Shown: positions 9,034 to 16,823 of the stretch, piece by piece
Numbering within the stretch: position 1 is the first letter of the stretch
How the letters are laid out: the number at the start of each line of letters is the position of its first letter
NCBI GenBank assembly: GCA_022648325.1
Contig: JALCMG010000003.1
Location: forward strand, 167,908-231,907
DNA from: Olsenella sp.
GTDB taxonomy: Bacteria > Actinomycetota > Coriobacteriia > Coriobacteriales > Atopobiaceae
Length of the DNA stretch: 64,000 bases
Direction: 5' to 3'
Program-made: the position numbers and the translations under genes
The notes under the pieces: model-generated
The model's input: the letters and a program-made list of their open reading frames with translations, nothing else
Databases searched by the model: none
What the model was told of the DNA's origin: nothing

Positions 9034-10287
9034 ATGCGTGACCCGGAACGACCGAACCCCGCGAGGGAGGAGGCGATCGCCCAGGCGCGCAAGGCCCTGA
9101 ACATCCACCGAGCATACGACCACACAGGTGGAAGCGTTCCTCCCGAGGACGATGCGCTGATTGAGGGGCTCATGTACGTTGGCCGAAAGGCGATAATCAC
9201 CGGCCCCCCAAAGTCGCACAAGTCCATGGAGGCAATCCACCTTGCGCTGGCGCTGGCGACTGGCGGCGAGTGGTGGGGCCACAGGTGCAGGCGCTCCAAA
9301 GTATTGTACGTAAACGTCGAAATCCCCGAGGGCGAGTTCTACCGAAGGCTTGATGCCGTTCGTCACGAGATGGCGATTACCCCCGCAGCCTACATGGATA
9401 CGCTGGAGGTATCCAGCATCGTTGGCAGGGGGTCGCCAACAGGTGGGCCGTTCGATTGCGGTTCTCTGTGCGATGGGCTTGAGCTGGCATACAACCCAGG
9501 CGATTACGACGTTCTCATTGTCGACCCCATCTACAAGCTCAACCCCGGTGACGAGGACCACGCAAGCGTAAGCGCGCTTCTCAACAGGCTAGACCGGCAC
9601 AGGGCGACTATGCATTGCTCCATAGTCTACGTACACCACACCGCGAAGGGCGGTGGAGCAGGGAAGAGCGTGTACGAGCAGGGCCGAGGCTCAGGCGACT
9701 GGGGCGGAGACGCGGACCTGATGGTAGCGGTAACCGAACTGGCGCCGCTTGAGGAGGACGGCGACGCGTGGGGGCACGCTACCGCGCTGGGCATCAAGGA
9801 TCCAACGAACAGTGCGTACCAGATACGTTTTGCCACGAGGTCATTTAACGACCCGCCGCACGTCCGAGTGTTCAAGGCATGGCCGCTGCTCAAGGAGGCC
9901 ACCGACGTTCTGGACAGGCTGCACGAGCGCGGCGACGCCAGGGCTAAGGGTGGCGCGGCAACGAGTGCGAAATGGAAGGACAGGCGCAGGAGGCGCGACG
10001 AGGCCGTTACTGCTGCGGTGAAGATGTGCGGCGTCGACGGGGTGAGGCCGACCACGCAAAACGTCTACGAGCGCCTGAGCATCGACGGCGAGGGCAGACC
10101 GACATGCGACACGTTCAAGGGGTGGAACAGCGGCGCGGACGGCCTCACCCACTGGCGCAATCGACAGGACGATCACGGCGAGTGGGTGCTCACGGAGTGC
10201 TTCATGGCGAGCGACGGCAGGGCGATGTACAGGGACGGCAGCCCATGTTTTCTCCCCGACGAGGGGGAAGCCCCCTCCGACGGCTAG
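9034..10287 (+). CDS. RepA-like AAA family ATPase (AAA_25, replicative helicase type)
   Basis: This 417-residue P-loop ATPase resembles the RepA/DnaB-like hexameric helicases of plasmids and phages. Seen: an atypical Walker A GPPKSHKS near residue 55, VLYVNVEIPEG after it, a Walker B stretch YDVLIVDPIYKL near residue 160, then SIVYVHHTAKG and GSGDWGGDADL, which match the sensor and C-terminal motifs of AAA_25 proteins. The residue before the P-loop lysine is H rather than the usual G. The C-terminal 100 residues are basic and then resemble a winged-helix segment. It is the largest gene of the element and suggests that the excised circle can replicate. Start ATG 9034 has a weak ribosome-binding site. 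Confidence 0.78.
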   Translation: MRDPERPNPAREEAIAQARKALNIHRAYDHTGGSVPPEDDALIEGLMYVGRKAIITGPPKSHKSMEAIHLALALATGGEWWGHRCRRSKVLYVNVEIPEGEFYRRLDAVRHEMAITPAAYMDTLEVSSIVGRGSPTGGPFDCGSLCDGLELAYNPGDYDVLIVDPIYKLNPGDEDHASVSALLNRLDRHRATMHCSIVYVHHTAKGGGAGKSVYEQGRGSGDWGGDADLMVAVTELAPLEEDGDAWGHATALGIKDPTNSAYQIRFATRSFNDPPHVRVFKAWPLLKEATDVLDRLHERGDARAKGGAATSAKWKDRRRRRDEAVTAAVKMCGVDGVRPTTQNVYERLSIDGEGRPTCDTFKGWNSGADGLTHWRNRQDDHGEWVLTECFMASDGRAMYRDGSPCFLPDEGEAPSDG

Positions 10288-10293
10288 CCATTG

Positions 10294-10337
10294 GGGGGGG
10301 CTCCGATGGCTTATATAAGAGCTATTGGAGCCCCCCC
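10294..10337. terminator. 18-bp hairpin after the ATPase gene
   Basis: GGGGGGGCTCC and its exact complement continue into a further 7 bp with G-U pairs around loop TATATAAG. The 18-bp stem starts 7 bp after the ATPase stop codon. There is no T-tract, so it may act as an mRNA-stabilising or pausing structure rather than an intrinsic terminator. Confidence 0.55.
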
Positions 10338-10354
10338 GGGGCTGGGGCCGCGAA

Positions 10355-10388
10355 GGGGCAGGGCAGGCAACGCCAGCCTGCCCGCCCC
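10355..10388. repeat. Second hairpin in the same gap
   Basis: GGGCAGGC and GCCTGCCC pair around AACGCCA, extended by GGGGC/GCCCC across one bulged A. It lies just downstream of the 18-bp hairpin. Confidence 0.5.
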
Positions 10389-10449
10389 ACCCCCCGCGCG
10401 GCCATTGGGCGAGTGATACAGGGAACGCAAGAAGAGAAGGAGACGGAAG

Positions 10450-10776
10450 TTGAGCGAATATGATGACGACGAAGAGATGACCGAGGCCGAGAAGCGGGCG
10501 GAGGACCTGGACGCCACATCCGACTTCAAGAGCAACATTGACTTTTGCCGTGGGCCGCTGAGCGACGTGGCGGACGCGCGGCACATGGCCGAAATCATCT
10601 ACGAGAAGAGCGACCCCGAGCTTGCGCGGAGGATACGCGAGGACTTCATGGGACTCACCCTCAGGGAGGTGTCGCACATCCTGGACGGCATATTCGTTCC
10701 GCTGGGGCTTGTGAAGGCGGCAGCGGTCCTGAGGTTCTACGCGAACGAGCGGGGCCACGGCGGCGAGGGCGCGTAA
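10450..10776 (+). CDS. Hypothetical acidic protein with TTG start
   Basis: This 108-residue protein has an acidic first third (EYDDDEEMTEAEKRAEDLD) and a helical remainder. The only suitable start is TTG 10450, preceded by AAGGAGAC at good spacing, and that ribosome-binding site is the main evidence for translation. No family is recognised. It follows the ATPase and belongs to the same element. Confidence 0.5.
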   Translation: MSEYDDDEEMTEAEKRAEDLDATSDFKSNIDFCRGPLSDVADARHMAEIIYEKSDPELARRIREDFMGLTLREVSHILDGIFVPLGLVKAAAVLRFYANERGHGGEGA

Positions 10777-10984
10777 GCCCGCATACGCCACACCCGCGCC
10801 TTTGCGTTGCGGCCGTTGACCCGCGCATGCGGAGCCGCTATCGTCTGTGCGTTCGTGGCTTTAGCCGGGGTGCCGCGCCCACGCGGGCGTAGAGCACCCT
10901 TTTTGCACGCTTTCTGGTAGAGCGCCCACCCCCACGCGCCCACGTTCTCGCCCACCCTGTCCCCCCCCGCCACCTGCGAAGAAT

Positions 10985-11219
10985 GCATAGAAAGTGCATT
11001 TAATAGCACTTATAAATGAATAAAAACACCTAGTTCACGCTTAATTTATGCATAAACCATGTGTAGCAGTCCGTGTGGCATGGCGTGTGGGGGTCGTGTG
11101 TGCCGTGGGAGGGGCATGGGTTCGTGTAGGAATTGTGAAGTAACAGACTGGTACGCAAGAGTGGCCGTGTGGGGCCGTGACAGCGAATGTGATGGCGCTT
11201 GCGCTTGTCCAACGTGTGG
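10985..11219. other. AT-rich patch followed by CGTGTGG repeats (candidate element origin)
   Basis: Within very GC-rich DNA, roughly 10985-11060 is AT-rich and includes AAGTGC-N8-GCACTT. It is followed by exact CGTGTGG at 11072, 11084, 11166 and 11213, with near copies at 11095 and 11123, all on the same strand. An AT-rich unwinding region beside short direct repeats is how many plasmid origins are built, and a RepA-like ATPase lies upstream. The wider gap 10777-11299 holds no gene I can support. Confidence 0.4.
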
Positions 11220-11299
11220 TTGCCCACTGACGCGCTGACGCGCCCCTGACTGGCTTAGAACGCCCATGCGTGGCACGGGGCGACGAGAGGAGATTCGAG

Positions 11300-11548
11300 A
11301 TGGAAGACATGCGGTCAGAGGACTGGGAGGAGCGGGGCGTCGAGAAGGCGGAGTTCGGCGTCCTGCGCGTCTACGCGAACAGGCGCACGGGAGAGGTGCG
11401 GTTCGACCTTGAGGACGTGGCGAGGTGCCTCGGCCTGAGCGAGGGCGAGGCAATCGACATGCTTGGCGAGGGCGAGCTTTACACGATGCCGGGGCGAGCG
11501 CTCACGGAGGGCGACTCCGAGCGCTTCTGCAGGGAGCTGGAAGGCTAG
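11300..11548 (+). CDS. Small BRO-N-like protein
   Basis: This 82-residue protein starts at ATG 11300 after GAGGAGA. The central stretch VLRVYANRRTGEVRFDLEDV then ARCLGL resembles the start of the BRO-N/antirepressor fold (strand, gap, strand, DVA-x-LG helix), common in prophage and satellite regulators. It is much shorter than a full antirepressor, so it may be a minimal or decayed version. It is the last gene before the right end of the element. Confidence 0.5.
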   Translation: MEDMRSEDWEERGVEKAEFGVLRVYANRRTGEVRFDLEDVARCLGLSEGEAIDMLGEGELYTMPGRALTEGDSERFCRELEG

Positions 11549-11595
11549 GCGATGGCGTGCCCCGCCGTGGGCTAAGCGGCGGTTAGGGCATGGGC

Positions 11596-11785
11596 ACTCA
11601 GATTTTGAGTACCCCAGGGCTGGGGTGTCTTGCAAACACCTCGCGTCCCAGGCCGGGGGTCTCCGACTGGCGGAGGACCTTGGGCTTGGCGGTGGGGTCG
11701 CGAATCGCTACCCCCATTGCAGTGCCGAGGGGGGTACGCAGCTGGCGTGCCCCCAGGGCGGGGGTGGGCAAATCGTGCCCACCCC
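11596..11785. repeat. Cluster of at least six hairpins near the right end of the element
   Basis: Successive inverted repeats occur: ACTCA/TGAGT (11596-11610), ACCCCA/TGGGGT (11611-11626), GGTGT/ACACC (11624-11640), CTCCG/CGGAG (11661-11675), GGGGTcGCG/CGCtACCCC (about 11694-11715) and a perfect 10-bp stem GGGGTGGGCA/TGCCCACCCC with loop AATCG (11761-11785). No coding function is apparent in 11549-11882. It may be a structured RNA or a protein-binding region for replication or packaging. Confidence 0.5.
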
Positions 11786-11882
11786 TTGGCGCGACCCGGA
11801 CCAAACCCCAATGCCGCCGTGGTTCCGCAGGGCCTCTCGCGGCTTTCCGCCAACTGGGCTTTTGCAAAGCTCCGCTAATCCT

Positions 11883-11914
11883 TGAAGCACATTTGAAGCA
11901 CATGGTGAAGCACA
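11883..11914 (+). repeat. Three arm-type direct repeats (right end)
   Basis: TGAAGCACA occurs at 11883, 11894 and 11906, with the same 11- and 12-bp steps as at the left end of the element. Confidence 0.75.
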
Positions 11915-11921
11915 TACGAAA

Positions 11922-11952
11922 GCAGGTCAGGGCAACTAGTGCCCTGACCTGC
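11922..11952 (-). terminator. tRNA-Phe terminator hairpin
   Basis: GCAGGTCAGGGC and GCCCTGACCTGC form a perfect 12-bp stem with a 7-nt loop, 8 nt beyond the tRNA CCA end on the minus strand, followed by CTTTC. A diverged copy accompanies the displaced tRNA end at 5721-5751. Confidence 0.75.
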
Positions 11953-11958
11953 GCTTTT

Positions 11959-12005
11959 ACTGGTGGCGGGGAAGGGAGTCGAACCCCTGACACGGGGATT
12001 TTCAG
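11959..12005. repeat. Proximal attachment core inside tRNA-Phe
   Basis: This is the 47-bp copy identical to 5758-5804. It covers the CCA end, acceptor 3' strand, T arm, variable loop and anticodon 3' stem, stopping at the anticodon loop, where the strand exchange point of tRNA-integrating elements often lies. Confidence 0.9.
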
Positions 12006-12036
12006 TCCCCTGCTCTACCAACTGAGCTACCCAGCC
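11961..12036 (-). tRNA. tRNA-Phe (anticodon GAA)
   Basis: This 76-nt tRNA has encoded CCA. The anticodon loop CTGAAAA gives GAA; the anticodon stem GGGGA/TCCCC, D arm (AGCTCAGTTGGTAGAGC) and TTCGA T loop are all present. The acceptor stem pairs GGCTGGG with CCCCGCC, leaving one T-C mismatch at the fourth pair. The 3' half is the att core of the neighbouring element; the displaced copy at 5758 has the same 3' strand, so the mismatch cannot be blamed simply on replacement by this element. Confidence 0.95.
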
Positions 12037-12062
12037 AAAAGCTTGCTCTTGCAAGCTCGTTC

Positions 12063-12090
12063 ACTATACCAAACCGTACGGAAACGTCAA
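12063..12090 (-). promoter_or_regulatory. Promoter of tRNA-Phe
   Basis: On the minus strand TTGACG and TATAGT are separated by 16 bp, placing the start about 20 nt before the tRNA. A short GAGCTTGCAAGAGCAAGC hairpin lies between promoter and tRNA. Confidence 0.7.
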
Positions 12091-12155
12091 CGACAATCTT
12101 TGGGCTGTCGAGAAAATTACGGTTATGCCCTCCAGCCCTTCTCGGCCGTCGCTTT

Positions 12156-12239
12156 CCGTTCTTTATCGGTTTTGCGAATCTCGATTGGCGCGACCTGCGG
12201 AAACGCAGCGGTCGATTCTCAAAAACCGATAAAGAACGG
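12156..12239. repeat. 84-bp dispersed inverted-repeat element, copy 1
   Basis: The arms are CCGTTCTTTATCGGTTTT at the left and its complement with one more A at the right. The same arms bound an 85-bp segment at 60139-60223 whose middle differs. It lies between tRNA-Phe and the minus-strand small gene at 12287. Constant palindromic arms, constant length and a variable centre suggest a small non-autonomous mobile element or a structured RNA. Confidence 0.75.
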
Positions 12240-12286
12240 AGATATCTGGCCCGGAGGACTCGGGGGTTGTGGGGCCCAGCAAGCCG

Positions 12287-12541
12287 CTATGCCAGGCGGA
12301 ACGACTTGCCGTCCTCGTCAAACGCCACGGGCTTCGCACGCCCGGCAAAGTACGAGCTCACGACCTCCCGTGCCGCTGCGAGCACGGCAGCATCGTCCTT
12401 CTCGGCCACCGCCTCGTGGCTCACCTCCACCCAGAGCGACTGTCCGCCGCACGCGTCGCGCAGGCGTACCCTCGCCGGTATCCCAGCGTTGAGCAGGGTT
12501 TCGTTCACGTCGGCAATCTCAAGGATGTTGACGACCTTCAT
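12287..12541 (-). CDS. Small conserved protein with RDAC motif
   Basis: This 84-residue protein starts at ATG 12541, which overlaps the TGA of the upstream glycosylase gene (ATGA), so translation is probably coupled. It contains RLRDACGGQSLWVEV; small proteins with this RDAC segment are known in Coriobacteriia without assigned function (from memory, not searched). Predicted alpha/beta, no signal peptide, no cysteine pair. A link to base-excision repair is suggested only by the coupling. Confidence 0.65.
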   Translation of the reverse strand: MKVVNILEIADVNETLLNAGIPARVRLRDACGGQSLWVEVSHEAVAEKDDAAVLAAAREVVSSYFAGRAKPVAFDEDGKSFRLA

Positions 12542-13326
12542 TTCCCACGTCCTTTCTCGCGCATCCACGCGAAGACATACTGCTGCTGGATTCCGCCCCA
12601 CCTTGCGTCCCATGTCACGTGGTGCTCTCGCTCCGCCCGCTTAATCCAGGTGTCGTGCGGCACGGCCTCGAGGTACCCCAGACCAAAGAGGCATATGCAG
12701 CTTGCCACCTTTGGTCCAATGCCGGGGCTCTCCTCGAGCTCGGCCATGGATTCCGCGAGCGTGACGTCTCTCCGGTCAAGCCGCGCGGGATGCCATCCCA
12801 CAGCCCGACCGGCGAGTGCCTCCAGGTAGGGCCTCCGGTACCCAAGCTTAAGGCTTGTCGCGAATGCGTCGTTGGCGAGAAGGCCCCCAAGCTCGTGTGG
12901 CCCGGGCGCGCATCCACCGCCGGCGTCGAGCAGGGCGTCCATCGTCCGCTGGATGCGCACTATGTTCGAGTTCTGAGACACCACGAAGCTCACCGCCGTG
13001 TCCCACCAGTCCTGCGCGAGCACCCGTATGCCGGCGCCCACGTCCATGACCTCCTCCGGCATGGCAAGCTCGCCCAGGATCTTCACGTAGTCGGTGTCCA
13101 GCGCCAGGTAGTGGTGCCAGTAGGTAAGCTCATTGGCGTCAACCTCGTCCCCGTTGGCGCGCCGCACGCAAACGGTGCCCTTCTCGGCATCGCCCTCCTG
13201 CGAGAGAAGGCAACGCCGCTTCCCGCTGGCCACGAGCCACCCGTCCTCGGTCCGTTGCCACGTAAAGACCTGCCCCGATGCGGCGATGGCGTCTAGCGAG
13301 AAGAACGTCGTTTCGATTGCTGCCAT
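12538..13326 (-). CDS. ogg: 8-oxoguanine DNA glycosylase (OGG1/HhH-GPD type)
   Basis: This 262-residue bifunctional glycosylase/AP lyase removes 8-oxoguanine. It has an OGG N-terminal fold, WDTAVSFVVSQNSNIVRIQ (the SQN-N motif), then helix-hairpin-helix ESPGIGPKVAS with the Schiff-base lysine, and VPHDTWIK with the catalytic aspartate. ATG 13326 gives the family N terminus (FSLDAIAASGQVFTW). It is coupled by ATGA to the downstream RDAC protein and lies 8 bp after the acylphosphatase gene, so the three probably form an operon. Confidence 0.88.
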   Translation of the reverse strand: MAAIETTFFSLDAIAASGQVFTWQRTEDGWLVASGKRRCLLSQEGDAEKGTVCVRRANGDEVDANELTYWHHYLALDTDYVKILGELAMPEEVMDVGAGIRVLAQDWWDTAVSFVVSQNSNIVRIQRTMDALLDAGGGCAPGPHELGGLLANDAFATSLKLGYRRPYLEALAGRAVGWHPARLDRRDVTLAESMAELEESPGIGPKVASCICLFGLGYLEAVPHDTWIKRAEREHHVTWDARWGGIQQQYVFAWMREKGRGK

Positions 13327-13334
13327 GCGGTTCC

Positions 13335-13706
13335 CTAGAAGCGCACGGAGAACTCGGCCTCGTCCGGCACGGGCGGGATGTCCTCCTTGGAGTCGATGGT
13401 GTAGCGAATGGGGAAGCGTCGGTAGCTCTCGAGTAGGCGCGTGAAGAACGTAGACACGGCCTCGCCTGGCCCCTGGAGCTCCATGCTCACCGAGCCGTCC
13501 GGCTCGTTTTTCACCCAACCGGTGAGCCCGAGGTCAAAGGCCACACGCTGACTGGTCCACCTAAAGCCCACGCCTTGCACCTGTCCCACGAAGCGCACGC
13601 GAATGCGTCGCGTGCGCTTGCCGGTCACGGCGCTGTCTCCGGACGTGACGTCTCTGCCGGCTGTCGCGCCTCTGTCCCGTTCGTCCCGGTTTCTTCTTGC
13701 GAACAT
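13335..13706 (-). CDS. acyP: Acylphosphatase
   Basis: This 123-residue protein hydrolyses carboxyl-phosphate bonds such as acetyl phosphate. It carries [14 protein letters not shown] with the substrate-binding arginine and [11 protein letters not shown] with the catalytic asparagine. The fold is complete, but there is an extra basic N-terminal extension of about 35 residues ([10 protein letters not shown]). ATG 13706 follows GGGAGG. It is the first gene of the acyP-ogg-RDAC run. Confidence 0.88.
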   Translation of the reverse strand: MFARRNRDERDRGATAGRDVTSGDSAVTGKRTRRIRVRFVGQVQGVGFRWTSQRVAFDLGLTGWVKNEPDGSVSMELQGPGEAVSTFFTRLLESYRRFPIRYTIDSKEDIPPVPDEAEFSVRF

Positions 13707-13848
13707 GATGCCTCCCTCAACGCACACTCACGCCCGTGCTGCCCGCCCTCGGCTCCCCATTTATCGTGGTTGTTGCCTGTGCAGCGGCCCACGCGTACGG
13801 GTACGCTTACAATACTACCCGGACAACAAGGGCGACCGAGGAGACCAC

Positions 13849-14796
13849 ATGGCGACCAAGTGCAACATCATGACGGACTCGTGCTGCGACTTTTCTCCCA
13901 AGGAGGTCGAGCAGGCAGGCATCACGTGCCTCTCGTTCACCTATACCGAGGCGAGCAAAGCCGATGGCGGTCTCTCCGGCGTCGATGACCTCTTCCAGTC
14001 CTGCTCGGCCCACGAGTTCTACACCGCTATCGAGAACGGCGCCTGCCCCATGACCTCGCAGCCATCTCAGATGGTCTACGAGGAGGCCTTCGGGAAGGCG
14101 ATAGCCTCCGGTGTTCCCACTGTCCACTTTGCCCTCTCCAGTGGTATCTCCGGTGCCTACAACGGTGCCGTTGCGGCGCTTGACCGCGTGCGCGAGAAGC
14201 ACCGCGGCACGCTCCCCACGCCCATCTACGTGGTTGATTGCCTCATCGGCTCCACCACGCAGAACCTCTTCATCCATGCGGCAATCGAGAAGCGCGACGA
14301 GGGTCTCACCGCCGAGGAGCTGGTTGCCTGGGCTGAGGAAGCCCGCTTCCACGCACACACCATTTTCATGGTGGACAACCTCGACGCACTCCACCGTGGA
14401 GGTCGCATCCCCAAGTCCGTCGCCGTGGTGGGCGGCCTGCTCGACGTGAAGCCGCTCCTCACCTTTAACCTCGACGGCTCGCTGGCAATCATGGGCATGG
14501 CGCGTGGCCGCAGGAAGGCGCTGCGCAAGATGGCCGAGTTCTACGAGGACTTCCACGACTCGTCCTACTTTGGTCACGTTGCGGCCATCGGCGACGCGGA
14601 CTGTGTTGCCGACGGCGACTCGCTTGCCCGAATGCTCAAGCCCTCGGAGCGCGAGCTTAAGGTGTACCGGTCCTCCATTGGCCCAACCATTGGCTGCCAC
14701 GTTGGTCCCGGCATGTGCTCGTGCTGCTTCTGGGGGCCGGATCGTCGTGAGGACAAGTACAACGACGCCAAGAACAAGGGCAAGGCAGCAAAGTAG
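13849..14796 (+). CDS. DegV family fatty-acid-binding protein
   Basis: This 315-residue DegV/FakB-type protein binds a fatty acid and, in species with FakA, presents it for phosphorylation. Seen: MTDSCCDFSPKEV at the N terminus, MTSQPSQMVYEEAF, the SSGISGAYN loop, VVDCLIGSTTQ and ALHRGGRIPKS. It ends with a cysteine-rich segment (GMCSCCFWG), which is unusual. ATG 13849 follows GAGGAGACC. A second DegV is at 56946. No fakA is in the window, so the partner is unknown. Confidence 0.88.
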   Translation: MATKCNIMTDSCCDFSPKEVEQAGITCLSFTYTEASKADGGLSGVDDLFQSCSAHEFYTAIENGACPMTSQPSQMVYEEAFGKAIASGVPTVHFALSSGISGAYNGAVAALDRVREKHRGTLPTPIYVVDCLIGSTTQNLFIHAAIEKRDEGLTAEELVAWAEEARFHAHTIFMVDNLDALHRGGRIPKSVAVVGGLLDVKPLLTFNLDGSLAIMGMARGRRKALRKMAEFYEDFHDSSYFGHVAAIGDADCVADGDSLARMLKPSERELKVYRSSIGPTIGCHVGPGMCSCCFWGPDRREDKYNDAKNKGKAAK

Positions 14797-14822
14797 GTCC
14801 CGCGCTTCTCTCGTACGCTTTC

Positions 14823-14841
14823 CGGGCCGCAACGCGGCCCG
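14823..14841 (+). terminator. Short GC hairpin after degV
   Basis: CGGGCCGC and GCGGCCCG pair around AAC between the DegV gene and the tannase-like gene. It lacks a T-tract. Confidence 0.4.
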
Positions 14842-14861
14842 TCACTCTCAGGGGGTTTGTG

Positions 14862-16823
14862 ATGAGCTGGACAAGAAGGGAATTTCTCGAGCTTGCATCG
14901 GCAGGTGCCGCAAGCATGGGTCTTGCTGCCTGTGGCGCTCCTGCGCGACAGCAGCAAGATACCAGCTCCGACCAGCCGTCCTCCGACACGACGTCGCAGA
15001 CCTCCGACAACGTTGACTTGGGCGAGTTCAAGAGCCTGGCGCTCGATACCAAGGCTTGGAAGTACGACAAGGACAACGATGTCTACTACCAGCTTGGCCT
15101 TACGTATTGCCTAAAGCCCGCCACAACTGCCTACGAGTCCCTAGCCATCTTCGTGCCGGGCAAGTTCTTCACGGCAGAGAAGAAGGGCGATACCTACTCC
15201 TGCACCGTGAATGAGAAGGCAGTGGTGGGCGGCTTCACGCCGTCTACGGCGCCTATCCTTTTGCCCATCAACAGCGGCACCCTCTCCCCGCAGGCAAGCC
15301 CCACCAAGTATGGCTACGACGGCCTCGGCACCTTCCTCGATGCCGGCTGCATCTACGTCTACGCGGGCTTCCGCGGCAGGAGTGCCGGCTACGACTCCTC
15401 GACCGGCTCCAACGAGCTTTACCCTGGCGGCGCCCCCTGGCCGGTAGTCGACCTCAAGGCTGCCATCCGCTACCTGCGTTACAACAAGGATGCTCTGCCC
15501 TGCGACACGTCAAGGGTCTTCTCGTTTGGCTTCTCTGCGGGCGGCGGCGTGAGCGCGCTTCTCGGCTCGACCGGTGACGCGGAGGCGTACAAGCCCTACC
15601 TGGACTCCATTGGCGCCATCACGCACGACGCCGAGGGCAATGCCGTTTCCGACGCCGTCTTTGGCAGCGCGTCTTGGTGCCCCGTCACCTCGTTCGACAC
15701 GGCCGATGCCTCCTACGAGTGGTCCATGGGCCAGTTCTCGACCGCCGGCAACCGTGCGGACGGTACGTGGACGGTCTCGCTCTCTCAGGGCCTTGCCACA
15801 GACTATGCGACCTACATCAACGCCATGGACCTGCGCGACTCCGACGACTCCCAGCTCACGCTCGACGAGTCCGAGGGCAGCGTCTACACGCTGGGGTCAT
15901 ACGCGAACCAGCTCCTCTCCATCCTGGACGAGTCAGCTACCAACTTTGTTGCGGACACCACGTTCCCGTACACGTACACGCCGCAGCGCATCGATGATCC
16001 CACCTTCCCCGGAGACCCCAACCTCGCGACCGCACGCGCTACCGAGGCTGCCGTCGCGGCAGCAAAGCAGGAGGCCCAGTCCTCCTCGGCTGAGGCGCAG
16101 ACGGAGGGCACTACGGACGCTACGGAGTCGGCAGACGGTACTACCACCACAACCACGGCAATGCCCATGGGCACCACGCAGGTGCAGTCCACCATCTACG
16201 ACACCGTGCAGAACTACTTCGCGGCGCTCAACTCCGACTACTGGTGGATCAACTACAACGTGAGCCGCCAGACGGTCTCCATCTCGAGCCTGCGCGACTT
16301 CTCGACGCACCTCTGCCCGGCCGAGCTCGCAGTTCCCGCGTTCGATGCCGTTGACCGCTCCACGAAGATCAACCAGCTCTTTGGCATTGGCGAGGAGAGC
16401 ACCCTGCACTTTGACGAGATCGTTGGCAACCGTGTGGCGGCAGATGCCGATACCTACGCCTCGCTCGAGGGCTGGGACGATTCCTACGCCACCGCCTGGC
16501 AGGACGACCTCGAGAAGACCGACTCCCTCGAGACCGACATGGCCACGCGTGTCTCGTTGTTCAACCCGCTCTACTTCCTGAGCGGCACCTACGAGGGGTA
16601 CGGAACGGGCTCGGTCGCGCCACACTGGCGCGTCAACGAGGGCGTCTTCGACACGTCGACCTCGCTTGCGACCGCTGCCAACCTGGTGCTGGCGCTGCGT
16701 CACTTCAGCGGCGTCGAGGATGTGGCCTACGTGCCGGTGTGGGGCCAGGGCCACGTGATGGCCGAGCGCTCGGGCACCGCGAACGACAACCTTCTCGCCT
16801 GGGTCGCCTCCTGCTGCGAATGA
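14862..16823 (+). CDS. Tannase-like serine esterase lipoprotein (Tat signal)
   Basis: This 653-residue exported alpha/beta hydrolase begins MSWTRREFLELASAGAAS and continues MGLAAC: a twin-arginine signal with a lipobox, so the product is probably a Tat-exported surface lipoprotein. Catalytic serine S225 lies in FGFSAGGGVSALLG; the likely acid and base are in the region of DAVDRS and near GQGHVM at the end. The layout resembles subtype B bacterial tannases, which hydrolyse galloyl esters; the substrate is inference. A low-complexity Thr/Ser/Ala insertion (about residues 390-435) interrupts the fold. ATG 14862 follows AGGGGG. The stop codon is the first three bases of a palindromic repeat. Confidence 0.75.
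   Translation: MSWTRREFLELASAGAASMGLAACGAPARQQQDTSSDQPSSDTTSQTSDNVDLGEFKSLALDTKAWKYDKDNDVYYQLGLTYCLKPATTAYESLAIFVPGKFFTAEKKGDTYSCTVNEKAVVGGFTPSTAPILLPINSGTLSPQASPTKYGYDGLGTFLDAGCIYVYAGFRGRSAGYDSSTGSNELYPGGAPWPVVDLKAAIRYLRYNKDALPCDTSRVFSFGFSAGGGVSALLGSTGDAEAYKPYLDSIGAITHDAEGNAVSDAVFGSASWCPVTSFDTADASYEWSMGQFSTAGNRADGTWTVSLSQGLATDYATYINAMDLRDSDDSQLTLDESEGSVYTLGSYANQLLSILDESATNFVADTTFPYTYTPQRIDDPTFPGDPNLATARATEAAVAAAKQEAQSSSAEAQTEGTTDATESADGTTTTTTAMPMGTTQVQSTIYDTVQNYFAALNSDYWWINYNVSRQTVSISSLRDFSTHLCPAELAVPAFDAVDRSTKINQLFGIGEESTLHFDEIVGNRVAADADTYASLEGWDDSYATAWQDDLEKTDSLETDMATRVSLFNPLYFLSGTYEGYGTGSVAPHWRVNEGVFDTSTSLATAANLVLALRHFSGVEDVAYVPVWGQGHVMAERSGTANDNLLAWVASCCE

Larger units (their letters stand above)
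5758..12005. mobile_element. Compact tRNA-Phe-integrated element (about 6.2 kb)
   Basis: It is bounded by 47-bp perfect direct repeats, one inside the intact tRNA-Phe gene, with three-copy arm sites of identical geometry inside both ends. Contents in order: tyrosine integrase, small ORF, XRE-type regulator, Xis-like protein, RepA-like ATPase, small ORF, an AT-rich and iteron-like region, a BRO-N-like small protein and a multi-hairpin region. All genes are on the plus strand. There is no capsid, terminase, relaxase, FtsK-like protein or recognisable cargo. It resembles a phage satellite or a minimal replicating integrative element; which of these is not decided by the sequence. Confidence 0.85.

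Noticed and set aside
14823..14841. Strong intrinsic terminator between degV and the tannase-like gene
   Set aside because: The hairpin is real but has no T-tract, so it is listed only with low confidence.
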